The position numbers and the translations under genes were made by a program. This document shows positions 1-6,227 of a stretch of DNA of 7,528 bases, piece by piece (the stretch's first letter is position 1; each line of letters begins with the position of its first letter). Origin of the DNA: Chromobacteriaceae bacterium (GTDB lineage: Bacteria > Pseudomonadota > Gammaproteobacteria > Burkholderiales > Aquaspirillaceae). Under the pieces are notes generated by a model that did no database searches, was not told the DNA's origin, and saw nothing but the letters and a program-made list of their open reading frames with translations. The stretch is taken from positions 1 to 7,528 of the forward strand of contig JASLDQ010000145.1 of NCBI GenBank assembly GCA_030151505.1, written 5' to 3'.

Positions 1-121
1 CCCAATCGGGGTCGATTTCGATCGGCTTGACCGACACGCTGGCCGGGGTCGCGGTACGGGCTGCGGCCAGCAGGGGCAGGAGACGAGAAGCAGAAGACGC
101 ATGATGTTTTCTCCGGCGCAT
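1..121 (-). CDS. 5' end of an unrecognised, probably exported protein (partial; start uncertain, possible frameshift)
   Basis: Only the first codons are in the window, and I do not recognise the family. The frame that looks coding (third positions mostly G/C) reads LLPLLAAARTATPASVSV and then KPIEIDPDW, like the hydrophobic core and end of a signal peptide. Its only upstream ATG is at 121-119, giving MRRRKHHASSASR before the core, with no good Shine-Dalgarno. A second ATG at 102-100 has an excellent GGAG (114-111, 8-nt spacing) and begins MRLLLLVS, a typical signal-peptide start. That frame then turns into an unconvincing Cys/Pro/Arg/Ser-rich run. Joining the two needs one extra base near 79-81 and would give a textbook export signal. 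Either the gene starts at 121, or there is a one-base frameshift or sequencing error. The gene is divergent from the TauE-like gene. Confidence 0.45.
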   Translation of the reverse strand, partial: MRRRKHHASSASRLLPLLAAARTATPASVSVKPIEIDPDW

Positions 122-219
122 GAGGATGGCCGGCGCCAGACTGCACGCGGCCCGACCGGCGTGCCAGCCGTCGTGTGCCAGCTTTTGTCTGCGCTGGGCC
201 CGTCTTCACAGCAAGGTTT

Positions 220-248
220 TTGACATAAGTGGGCGCGCTTGCCATCCT
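220..248 (+). promoter_or_regulatory. Possible sigma70-type promoter for the TauE/SafE-family gene
   Basis: A perfect TTGACA lies at 220-225. Seventeen bases later, CATCCT at 243-248 matches three of six -10 positions, including the important A2 and T6. A start near 255 would leave a leader of about 24 nt before the ATG at 279. The -10 is weak, so this rests mostly on the -35 and the position. Confidence 0.4.
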
Positions 249-278
249 GCCTGTCTTTCCGACATACCGTTGCCCATC

Positions 279-1082
279 ATGCCTGATCTTTCCATTCTGG
301 CCGCGCTGGCGGCCATCGGCGTCGTCGCCGGTTTTCTCGCCGGCCTGCTCGGCGTCGGCGGCGGCCTCATCATCGTGCCCGCGCTGGTGTGGGTGCTCGA
401 ATCCAGCGGCTACCACCAGCACATCCAGCACCTCGCGCTCGGCACCTCGCTGGCGGTGATGGTGTTCACCAGCTTCGCCAGCGTGCGCGCCCACCATGCG
501 CGCGGCGCAGTCGACTGGAGCATCGTCAAGCGCATGGCGCCGGCCATGATCGTCGGCGTGTTGCTCGGCACCCAGATTGCCGGCTTCATCCCCAGCCGCA
601 ACCTCAAGTGGTTCTTCGTCGTCTATGCCTACGCGATCGCCGTGCAGATGCTGCTCGACAAGAAGCCCAAGGCCAGCCGCACCCTGCCGGGCAGCGCCGG
701 CCTGTGGTCGGTCGGCGGCGTCATCGGGGTGATTTCCAGTTTCGTCGGCATCGGCGGCGGCTCGATGAGCGTGCCGTTCATGAGCTGGTGCAACGTGCCG
801 ATGCAGCGTGCCATCGCCACCAGCGCCGCGCTGGGTTGGCCGATTGCCCTGTCCGGCGCCGTCGGCTACGCGATCAGCGGCTGGGGCACGGCCAGCCTGC
901 CGCCGTATTCGGCCGGCTTCGTCTACCTGCCGGCGCTGGTGGCCCTGTGCCTCATCACCAGCACCATCGCCCCGCTGGGCGCCCGGGCCGCGCACAAATT
1001 GCCGGTCGCCATGCTGAAAAAGGCCTTTGCCGGCATCCTGGTGCTGACCGCCTCCGACATGCTGTGGAGCCTGCTGCACTGA
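279..1082 (+). CDS. TauE/SafE (DUF81) family integral membrane transporter
   Basis: A 267-residue inner-membrane protein, the usual size for this family, whose members are linked to export of sulfite, sulfoacetate or related organosulfur anions. The family's two-fold internal repeat is plain: GLLGVGGGLIIVP at residues 22-34 and SFVGIGGGSMSVP at 154-166, each in a hydrophobic segment. Further hydrophobic stretches near 53-70, 87-104, 110-126, 180-201, 213-233 and 247-265 suggest about eight membrane segments. The open frame extends upstream to 120, but that part is Arg/Cys/Pro-rich, overlaps the divergent gene and lacks the family's pattern. I therefore start at MPDLSIL, which leads straight into the first helix. 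No clear Shine-Dalgarno precedes this ATG. The gene stands alone, with a terminator 25 bp after its stop. No neighbour indicates the substrate. Confidence 0.9.
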   Translation: MPDLSILAALAAIGVVAGFLAGLLGVGGGLIIVPALVWVLESSGYHQHIQHLALGTSLAVMVFTSFASVRAHHARGAVDWSIVKRMAPAMIVGVLLGTQIAGFIPSRNLKWFFVVYAYAIAVQMLLDKKPKASRTLPGSAGLWSVGGVIGVISSFVGIGGGSMSVPFMSWCNVPMQRAIATSAALGWPIALSGAVGYAISGWGTASLPPYSAGFVYLPALVALCLITSTIAPLGARAAHKLPVAMLKKAFAGILVLTASDMLWSLLH

Positions 1083-1106
1083 CCCGCCGTTGTCCGTCAT
1101 CTCCCG

Positions 1107-1131
1107 CGCCCGGACCGTTCCGGGCGTTTTT
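1107..1131 (+). terminator. Rho-independent terminator after the TauE/SafE-family gene
   Basis: A perfect 8-bp GC-rich stem (CGCCCGGA at 1107-1114, TCCGGGCG at 1119-1126) with a 4-nt loop is followed at once by five T at 1127-1131. It lies 25 bp after the stop codon. It should separate the transporter gene from the macAB operon. Confidence 0.88.
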
Positions 1132-1148
1132 GCGTCTGCATCCTGCGT

Positions 1149-1177
1149 TCATTGGTGCAACACGGCGCCTGTATCAT
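1149..1177 (+). promoter_or_regulatory. Possible promoter of the macAB operon
   Basis: TATCAT at 1172-1177 matches the -10 consensus at five of six positions. The hexamer 17 bp upstream (TCATTG, 1149-1154) is a poor -35, so an activator may be needed if this promoter is real. It sits after the terminator and before the AT-rich patch, a sensible place for the operon promoter. I found no better pair elsewhere in the gap. Confidence 0.35.
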
Positions 1178-1250
1178 CAATTATTAAAAAAAACCGAAAA
1201 CAGAAAAATAATGCACAAAACATGTCGGAGCAGAATGGAGGAAAACCTCG

Positions 1251-1298
1251 ATGGAAAAGGGCTTGGCGTTGAAACGGCCGCGCTGGGAATGTGCATGA
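1251..1298 (+). CDS. Candidate 15-residue leader peptide upstream of macA
   Basis: The short ORF MEKGLALKRPRWECA has a strong Shine-Dalgarno, GGAGG at 1237-1241, 9 nt before its ATG. This is as good as the site of macA itself. It ends 144 nt before macA, within the likely leader. It contains K8-R9-P10-R11; Arg/Lys-X-Arg/Lys is a known class of macrolide-dependent ribosome stalling motif, which is suggestive next to a MacAB pump. Two other small ORFs overlap it in other frames (1222-1272, and 1211 or 1235 to 1315) with poorer or absent ribosome-binding sites. Translation and function are inferences, and a chance ORF is quite possible. Confidence 0.3.
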   Translation: MEKGLALKRPRWECA

Positions 1299-1311
1299 AA
1301 TCCTGTCAGTT

Positions 1312-1326
1312 GTAACAGTCTGTTAC
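1312..1326. promoter_or_regulatory. Perfect dyad GTAACAGTCTGTTAC, candidate operator or leader hairpin
   Basis: Two 6-bp arms, GTAACA (1312-1317) and TGTTAC (1321-1326), are exact reverse complements around a 3-bp centre. The size and symmetry suit a dimeric DNA-binding regulator. As it probably lies downstream of the promoter, it would act as a roadblock or in the RNA. I cannot assign a regulator. Confidence 0.3.
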
Positions 1327-1442
1327 CTGCTCTTCCCGGTGGGGAAGCTTGCATGGAAAATGCACATAAGAACGGTTCTCATGTTTGAACCGGAGCCGTC
1401 CCGCCAAACTCATCAACCCGACAAGAAACGCTGGAGCGCTCA

Positions 1443-2717
1443 ATGCCGCTTTTCCGCTCGCGCAAATTCTGGGCCGCCGTCGCCCTCTTGCTCATCCTGA
1501 TCGCTGCCTGGATCTGGTGGGCCACCCGTCCCGCCCCGCCGCAATACCTGACCACCCCGGTCACGCGCGGCGATCTCGAAAACTCGGTGCTCGCCTCCGG
1601 CGTGCTGCAGCCGGAAAAGCAGGTGACCGTCGGCGCGCAGGTGTCGGGCCAGGTCACCAAGATCGCGGTCAAGCTGGGCGACCGGGTCAAGAAAGGCCAG
1701 TTGGTGGCCGAAATCGATCCGACCCTGTCGCGCAACTCGCTCAACGACGCCCAGGCCGGGCTGGAAAGCCTGCTGTCGCAAAAGCGCGCCAAGGAAGTCG
1801 CGCTGCGCAAGGCCGAGATGGAAATGCAGCGCCAGAACCAGATGCTGACCGAGGAAGCCACCTCGCGGCGCGAGGCCGACGACGCCCGGCTGGCGTTCCA
1901 GTCGGCCCAGGCCGACATCGGCCAGCTCGACGCCCAGATCCGCCAGTACCAGTCCAAGGTGGAAACCGCCAAGGCCAACCTGTCCTACACCAGCATCAAC
2001 GCGCCGATCGACGGCGACGTGGTGTCGATCACCACGCTGGAAGGCCAGACCGTGATCTCGACCCAGGCTTCGCCGACCATCCTGACCCTGGCCGACCTCG
2101 ACCGCCTGCAGGTCAAGGCGCAGGTGTCGGAAGCCGACGTCACCCGCATCAAGCCGGGCCAGCCGGTGTACTTCACCGTGCTGGGCGAGCCGGACGTGAA
2201 GATCTACTCCCGGCTCGAGTCGATCAACCCGACCCCGGAAACCATCAACAACGCCATCTTCTACAACGCCCTGTTCAACGTCGACAACAGCGCCCGCAAG
2301 CTGCGCATCAGCATGACCGCGCAGGTGGCGGTGGTGCTGGACGAGGCCAGGAATACGCTGTCGATCCCGGTCAACGCGCTGGTGTCGGGCGAGGGCAAGT
2401 CCGGCCGCGGCAAGGGGGCGGGCAAGGATGGCAAACGGGCCGAGGGCGCCACTCCGCGTGGCAATACGGCACGCGGCGACGGCCACGGCAAGGACGGCGC
2501 GGGCAAACGCGCACCGGGCCAGCCCAAACAAGGCGTGGTGCGGGTGCTGACCGCCGACAAACAGGTGGAAATGCGCAAGGTCACGCTCGGCCTCAACAAC
2601 AACGTGCGCGTGCAGGTCCTGTCCGGCCTCGCCGAAGGCGAGCAGGTCATCACCGGCCAGAGCGGCGACGGCAAGCCGTCGGCCCGCCGCGACGCCCGCC
2701 CGCCGAGGATGATGTAA
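1443..2717 (+). CDS. macA: MacA-type periplasmic adaptor (membrane fusion protein) of a tripartite ABC exporter
   Basis: The 424-residue adaptor links the inner-membrane ABC pump MacB to the outer-membrane duct and stimulates the MacB ATPase. One N-terminal membrane anchor (about residues 9-27) follows basic residues. The first lipoyl half (about 60-94, with VGAQVSGQV and GDRVKKGQLV) leads into a long alpha-helical hairpin (about 95-182). The second lipoyl half (about 183-215, with INAPIDGDVV and GQTVIS) is followed by the beta-barrel (LADLDRLQVKAQVSEADV) and the membrane-proximal domain. Q208 aligns, by my reading, with the Gln forming a gating ring in E. coli MacA. The protein is about 50 residues longer than E. 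coli MacA (371), mainly from a Gly/Lys/Arg-rich insertion at about 316-362. GGAG at 1433-1436 lies 6 nt before the ATG. First gene of the macA-macB-outer-membrane-factor operon. Confidence 0.93.
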   Translation: MPLFRSRKFWAAVALLLILIAAWIWWATRPAPPQYLTTPVTRGDLENSVLASGVLQPEKQVTVGAQVSGQVTKIAVKLGDRVKKGQLVAEIDPTLSRNSLNDAQAGLESLLSQKRAKEVALRKAEMEMQRQNQMLTEEATSRREADDARLAFQSAQADIGQLDAQIRQYQSKVETAKANLSYTSINAPIDGDVVSITTLEGQTVISTQASPTILTLADLDRLQVKAQVSEADVTRIKPGQPVYFTVLGEPDVKIYSRLESINPTPETINNAIFYNALFNVDNSARKLRISMTAQVAVVLDEARNTLSIPVNALVSGEGKSGRGKGAGKDGKRAEGATPRGNTARGDGHGKDGAGKRAPGQPKQGVVRVLTADKQVEMRKVTLGLNNNVRVQVLSGLAEGEQVITGQSGDGKPSARRDARPPRMM

Positions 2718-2718
2718 C

Positions 2719-4665
2719 GTGGCGGCGCTGATCGAACTCGACGGCATCGAACGCCACTTTCCCGGCGGGGATGCGCCGGTCAAGGTGCTGAAAAACATCC
2801 GCCTGCGCATCGCGGCCGGCGAGATGGTCGCCATCATCGGCCAGTCCGGCTCGGGCAAGTCCACCCTGATGAACATCCTCGGCTGCCTCGACCGCGCCAG
2901 CGCCGGCACCTACCGGCTGGGCGGGCAGAACGTGGCCGAACTCGACCCCGACCAGCTTGCCACCTTGCGGCGCGAGCGGCTGGGCTTCGTGTTCCAGCGC
3001 TACCACCTGCTGCCGCACCTGAGCGCCAGCGGCAACGTCGAGGTGCCGGCCATCTACGCCGGGGTCGACCGCGCCGCGCGCCATGCCCGCGCGGTGCAGC
3101 TCCTGAGCCGGCTGGGCATGGCCGACAAGGTCGGCAACAAGCCGTCGCAGCTGTCGGGCGGCCAGCAGCAGCGGGTCAGCATCGCCCGCGCGCTGATGAA
3201 CGGCGGCCAGATCATCCTCGCCGACGAGCCGACCGGCGCGCTCGATCGCCAGAGCGGGCGCGAAGTGCTGGCCATCCTGCGCGAGCTCAATGCGCAGGGC
3301 CACACCGTCATCCTCGTCACCCACGACGCGCAGGTGGCGGCGCAGGCCTCGCGCATCGTCGAGATCGTCGATGGCGAGATCGTGTCCGACCGCGCCAACC
3401 CGGACTTCACCCCGCACGGTGCCGAGGCCGAGACCGCGCCGGCCCGGCCGCTGCATCCGGGGCTGGCCTCGCGGCTGGGGCTGTTCAACGAGGCGTTCAA
3501 GATGGCGTGGAAGGCGATGGTGTCCAACCGCCTGCGCACGCTGCTGACCATGCTCGGCATCGTCATCGGCATCACCTCGGTGGTGTCCATCGTCGCCCTC
3601 GGCACCGGCGCGCAGGAATACATGGTGCGCAACCTGACCGCGCTGGGCGCGCCGACGGTGGACGTGCTGCGCGGCCAGCGCTTCGGCGACGACAAGGCCG
3701 CCGGCATCCGCACCTTCCTGCCCGGCGACCTCGCCGCGCTGCATCAGGAAAGCTACGTCGACAGCGCCACGCCGCAGACCAACCGCACCTACCGGCTGCG
3801 CTACCGCAACGTCGACGTCAACGCCAGCGCCCAGGCGGTCAGCGCCGAGTTCTTCCGGGTCAAGGGTTACAACGCGGTCGAAGGCGGCCTGTTCACCGAC
3901 GACGACGTGCGGCGGCAGGCCCAGGTCATCGTCATCGACCCCAACGGCGCCAAGCAGCTGTTCGGCGACCGCAGCGGGGTCGGCGAGGTGATCCTGGTCG
4001 GCAACCTGCCGATGCGGGTGATCGGCGTGGCCCGCCAGTTCAATGACACCGGCGACAGCGAGAATATCAACCTGTGGATGCCGTACAGCACCGCCGCCAG
4101 TCGCCTGCTCGGCCAGCAGCACTTCGACCGCATGACCATCCGCCTGCAGCCCGATACCCCGAGCGAACTGGCCGAGGCGCAGATCACCGAATTGCTGACC
4201 CGCCGCCACGGCAGCACCGACTTCTTCCTGCGCAGTTCCGACCAGCTGATGCAGACCATCAACGAGACCACCAAGAACATGACGATGATCCTGTCGCTGG
4301 TGGCCTTCATCTCGCTGGTGGTCGGCGGCATCGGGGTGATGAACATCATGCTGGTGTCGGTGACCGAGCGGACCCGCGAAATCGGCATCCGCATGGCGGT
4401 CGGCGCGCGCCAGAGCGACGTGCTGCAGCAGTTCATGACCGAGGCGGTGCTGGTGTGTCTGGCCGGCGGCGTGGTCGGCATCGGCCTGTCCTACCTGATC
4501 GGCTTCATCGTCGGCTTGGTGTCGACCGAATGGAGCATGGTGTTCTCGGTCGGGTCCTTCGTGGTGGCCTTCGCCTGCTCGACCCTGATCGGCGTGGTGT
4601 TCGGCTTCATGCCGGCGCGCAGCGCCGCCCGACTCGAACCGATAGAAGCGCTGGCGCGGGAGTAA
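2719..4665 (+). CDS. macB: MacB-type ABC exporter, fused ATPase and permease
   Basis: A 648-residue type VII ABC transporter, the same length as E. coli MacB. It dimerises in the inner membrane and uses ATP on the cytoplasmic side to drive substrate from the periplasm into the MacA/outer-membrane channel. The N-terminal ATPase has Walker A GQSGSGKST (41-49), Q-loop Q93, signature LSGGQQQR (145-152), Walker B IILADE (165-170, catalytic E170), D-loop ALD (174-176) and switch H202. A linker leads to the first membrane helix (about 272-294), a large periplasmic domain (about 295-520), and helices near 523-547, 577-599 and 612-633. RTREIGIRMAVGA and the PARSAARLEPIEALARE tail are typical of the family. 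It starts with GTG, one base after the macA stop; GAGGA (2705-2709) inside macA is its ribosome-binding site, so translation is probably coupled. No key residue is missing. Confidence 0.97.
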   Translation: MAALIELDGIERHFPGGDAPVKVLKNIRLRIAAGEMVAIIGQSGSGKSTLMNILGCLDRASAGTYRLGGQNVAELDPDQLATLRRERLGFVFQRYHLLPHLSASGNVEVPAIYAGVDRAARHARAVQLLSRLGMADKVGNKPSQLSGGQQQRVSIARALMNGGQIILADEPTGALDRQSGREVLAILRELNAQGHTVILVTHDAQVAAQASRIVEIVDGEIVSDRANPDFTPHGAEAETAPARPLHPGLASRLGLFNEAFKMAWKAMVSNRLRTLLTMLGIVIGITSVVSIVALGTGAQEYMVRNLTALGAPTVDVLRGQRFGDDKAAGIRTFLPGDLAALHQESYVDSATPQTNRTYRLRYRNVDVNASAQAVSAEFFRVKGYNAVEGGLFTDDDVRRQAQVIVIDPNGAKQLFGDRSGVGEVILVGNLPMRVIGVARQFNDTGDSENINLWMPYSTAASRLLGQQHFDRMTIRLQPDTPSELAEAQITELLTRRHGSTDFFLRSSDQLMQTINETTKNMTMILSLVAFISLVVGGIGVMNIMLVSVTERTREIGIRMAVGARQSDVLQQFMTEAVLVCLAGGVVGIGLSYLIGFIVGLVSTEWSMVFSVGSFVVAFACSTLIGVVFGFMPARSAARLEPIEALARE

Positions 4666-4669
4666 AGCC

Positions 4670-6055
4670 ATGAAAACCAAAAATTATCCGATTCCGCTGC
4701 TGGTGCTGGCCCTGACGCTGGCCGGCTGCGCCACGCCGCCGGCCGGGCCGGCCAGACTCGACCTGCCGGCGCACTGGCAGCAGACGCCGTCGGTCGCGCC
4801 GGTGGGCGTCGACCGCTGGTGGGAAGGCTTTGGCGACGCGCAGCTCGACCGCCTGATCGAGCGGGTGCTGGCCGGCAACAACGATCTGGCCCGCGCCGCG
4901 CTCAAGGTCGAGCAGGCGCGCGTCACCGCCGGGCTGGCCGATCTCGACCGCCTGCCCAGCCTGTCGGGCCGGCTCAACGCCAGCAGCAGCCGGCCGTTCG
5001 ACAGCGGCGGCGCCAGCACTCGCAGCTTCGGCAGCAATGCCTCGGTGGCGTGGGAGCTCGACCTGTGGGGCCGGCTGGCCGACGCGGCGGCCAGCGCGCA
5101 GTGGAGCGCGAGCGCGACCGAGGCCGACCGCGCCGGCGTGCGCCTGTCCTTGATCGCCAACACCGCCGCGCTGTACTGGAAGCGCGCCACGCTCGACCGC
5201 CAGTACGCGCTGGCGCAGGCCAGCCTCGACTACGCCCGCCAGACCCTCAAGCTGGTCGAGGCGCAGTACCGGGCCGGTTCCGTGTCGCGGCTGGAGCTGG
5301 CCTCGGCGCAGCAGTCGGTCGCCAGCCAGGAGGCATCGCTGGCGCAGCTCGAGCAATCGCGCACCGAGAACCGCCACGCGCTGGCGCTGCTGCTGGACGC
5401 GCCGCCGCAGGCCGATCCGCTCGACGCGCCGGCCCGCTTGCCCGCCGGCGCGCTGCCCGAGGTGCCGGCTGGCCTGCCGTCCGGCCTGCTGGCGCGGCGG
5501 CCGGACGTGCGCGCGGCGATGGCGCGGCTGGAGGCGGCCCACAGCGACAGCGCGGTGGCGCGCAAGAACTGGCTGCCCTCGCTGCCGCTGACCGGCAGCT
5601 TCGGCACCGGCAGCGGCGAGCTGGCCAGCCTGCTGAGCAATCCGGTCGGCACGCTGGGGGCGGGCGTGCTGCTGCCCTTCCTCGACGCGCCGCGGCTGGC
5701 CAAAAAGCAGCAACTGAGCGAGCTGGCCTACCGCGACACGGTGGTGAGCTACCGCCAGACCGTCTACACCGCGCTGGCCGAGGTGGAAAACGCGCTGTCG
5801 GCGCGGCGCCAGCTGCAGCTCGAGGGCGAGGCACGCGAGCGCGCGCTGGTCGAGGCACGCCGGGTCGAGCGCCTGAACGAGGTGCGTTACCGCGCCGGTT
5901 CCCAGCCGCTGCAGAGCTGGATCGACGCGCAGGAGCGCCGGCGCGCCGCCGAGCTGGCCGCGCTGCAGAACCGCCAGAGCCAGCTGGAGAATCTCGCCAC
6001 CCTGCACAAGGCGCTGGGCGGGGGGCTGGAGGAGGCCGCGCCGACCGGAGCTTGA
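4670..6055 (+). CDS. NodT/TolC-type outer-membrane factor lipoprotein of the MacAB exporter
   Basis: The 461-residue protein should form the trimeric outer-membrane and periplasmic duct for the pump. A lipoprotein signal peptide ends in the lipobox LAGC, so C20 would be lipidated. The family's N-terminal pattern follows: DRWWEGFGDAQLDRLIERVL, then N71-D72-L73. WELDLWGRL (128-136) and YRAGSVSRLEL (200-210) mark the first repeat. LLARRPDVRAAMARLEAA (273-290) opens the second, RYRAGSQPLQSWIDAQ (406-421) mirrors the first, and the end is KALGGG. Both outer-membrane-factor repeats are complete, and the length is normal for NodT proteins. The ATG follows the macB stop by 4 bp, and its Shine-Dalgarno GGGAG (4658-4662) overlaps the end of macB. 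Its place makes it the pump's dedicated partner, as in PvdRT-OpmQ of Pseudomonas, though other substrates are equally possible. Confidence 0.95.
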   Translation: MKTKNYPIPLLVLALTLAGCATPPAGPARLDLPAHWQQTPSVAPVGVDRWWEGFGDAQLDRLIERVLAGNNDLARAALKVEQARVTAGLADLDRLPSLSGRLNASSSRPFDSGGASTRSFGSNASVAWELDLWGRLADAAASAQWSASATEADRAGVRLSLIANTAALYWKRATLDRQYALAQASLDYARQTLKLVEAQYRAGSVSRLELASAQQSVASQEASLAQLEQSRTENRHALALLLDAPPQADPLDAPARLPAGALPEVPAGLPSGLLARRPDVRAAMARLEAAHSDSAVARKNWLPSLPLTGSFGTGSGELASLLSNPVGTLGAGVLLPFLDAPRLAKKQQLSELAYRDTVVSYRQTVYTALAEVENALSARRQLQLEGEARERALVEARRVERLNEVRYRAGSQPLQSWIDAQERRRAAELAALQNRQSQLENLATLHKALGGGLEEAAPTGA

Positions 6056-6083
6056 GCTGTCCGCCGGCGCGGGTCGCGATCGT

Positions 6084-6105
6084 CGAGGCGCCTTCGGGCG
6101 CCTCG
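6084..6105 (+). terminator. UUCG-capped perfect hairpin after the exporter operon (no T-run)
   Basis: CGAGGCGCC (6084-6092) and GGCGCCTCG (6097-6105) form a perfect 9-bp GC-rich stem around TTCG, giving the very stable C(UUCG)G tetraloop in RNA. It begins 29 bp after the last operon stop. No T-tract follows, so it is not a standard intrinsic terminator. It may be a terminator of the U-poor type or a 3'-end stabilising structure. Confidence 0.55.
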
Positions 6106-6158
6106 CGTCGTAGGCGGCTGGCCCGGCACTTGCGGCTCCGGGGGATTGCGCCGCGACC

Positions 6159-6222
6159 GGCAAAAGCGGCCGCCGCGACGCGCCCGTCCCCGGCTTGGCC
6201 GGCGCGACGGCCGCCTCTGCTT

Positions 6223-6227
<5 letters not shown>
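6159..6227. repeat. Large nested inverted repeat between the exporter operon and leuS
   Basis: Outer arms GGCAAAAGC (6159-6167) and GCTTTTGCC (6219-6227) are exact reverse complements. Inside lie GCGGCCG (6166-6172) with CGGCCGC (6208-6214), and CGCGCC (6179-6184) with GGCGCG (6201-6206). The inner 7-bp pair is flanked by AAAA on the left and, a few bases on, TTTT on the right, the outline of a bidirectional terminator. The right arm runs into the leuS -35 box. No coding frame here is convincing. Confidence 0.6.

Larger units (their letters stand above)
1083..1442 (+). other. Gap between the transporter gene and macA: terminator, AT-rich patch, promoter and leader
   Basis: No ordinary gene lies in these 360 bp. 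From left to right it holds the terminator, a possible promoter (1149-1177), and an AT-rich, A-run-containing patch (1178-1222) that stands out in this GC-rich window. Then come overlapping short ORFs, the best of which is at 1251-1298. Last is a series of short inverted repeats: GTAACA/TGTTAC at 1312-1326, CTTCCC/GGGAAG at 1332-1347, TGCAT/ATGCA at 1350-1364 and CGGTTC/GAACCG at 1373-1392. The macA ribosome-binding site, GGAG at 1433-1436, ends the gap. If transcription starts near 1184, the macA mRNA has a leader of about 260 nt, long enough for post-transcriptional control. Confidence 0.6.

Noticed and set aside
120..278. Upstream extension of the TauE/SafE-family ORF, adding 53 residues
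   Set aside because: The added part is Arg/Cys/Pro-rich with no family pattern, overlaps the putative promoter and the divergent gene, and the first helix starts naturally after the ATG at 279.
1178..1222. AT-rich patch as a mobile-element scar
   Set aside because: No terminal repeats, target duplication or transposase remnant nearby; a regulatory role is simpler.
389..1315. 308-codon plus-strand open frame running through the transporter gene, terminator and macA leader
   Set aside because: It is out of frame with the transporter and Arg/His-rich, and crosses a strong terminator; only its last short part (1211 or 1235 to 1315) could even be a small ORF, with poor ribosome-binding sites.
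1440..2909. 489-codon minus-strand open frame across macA and the macB start
   Set aside because: Spans two real genes, has no recognisable domain and has shadow-like composition.
2650..4680. 676-codon minus-strand open frame opposite macB
   Set aside because: Its His/Asp/Arg/Gly-rich composition is what GC-rich codons give when read antisense; macB on the other strand has every expected motif.
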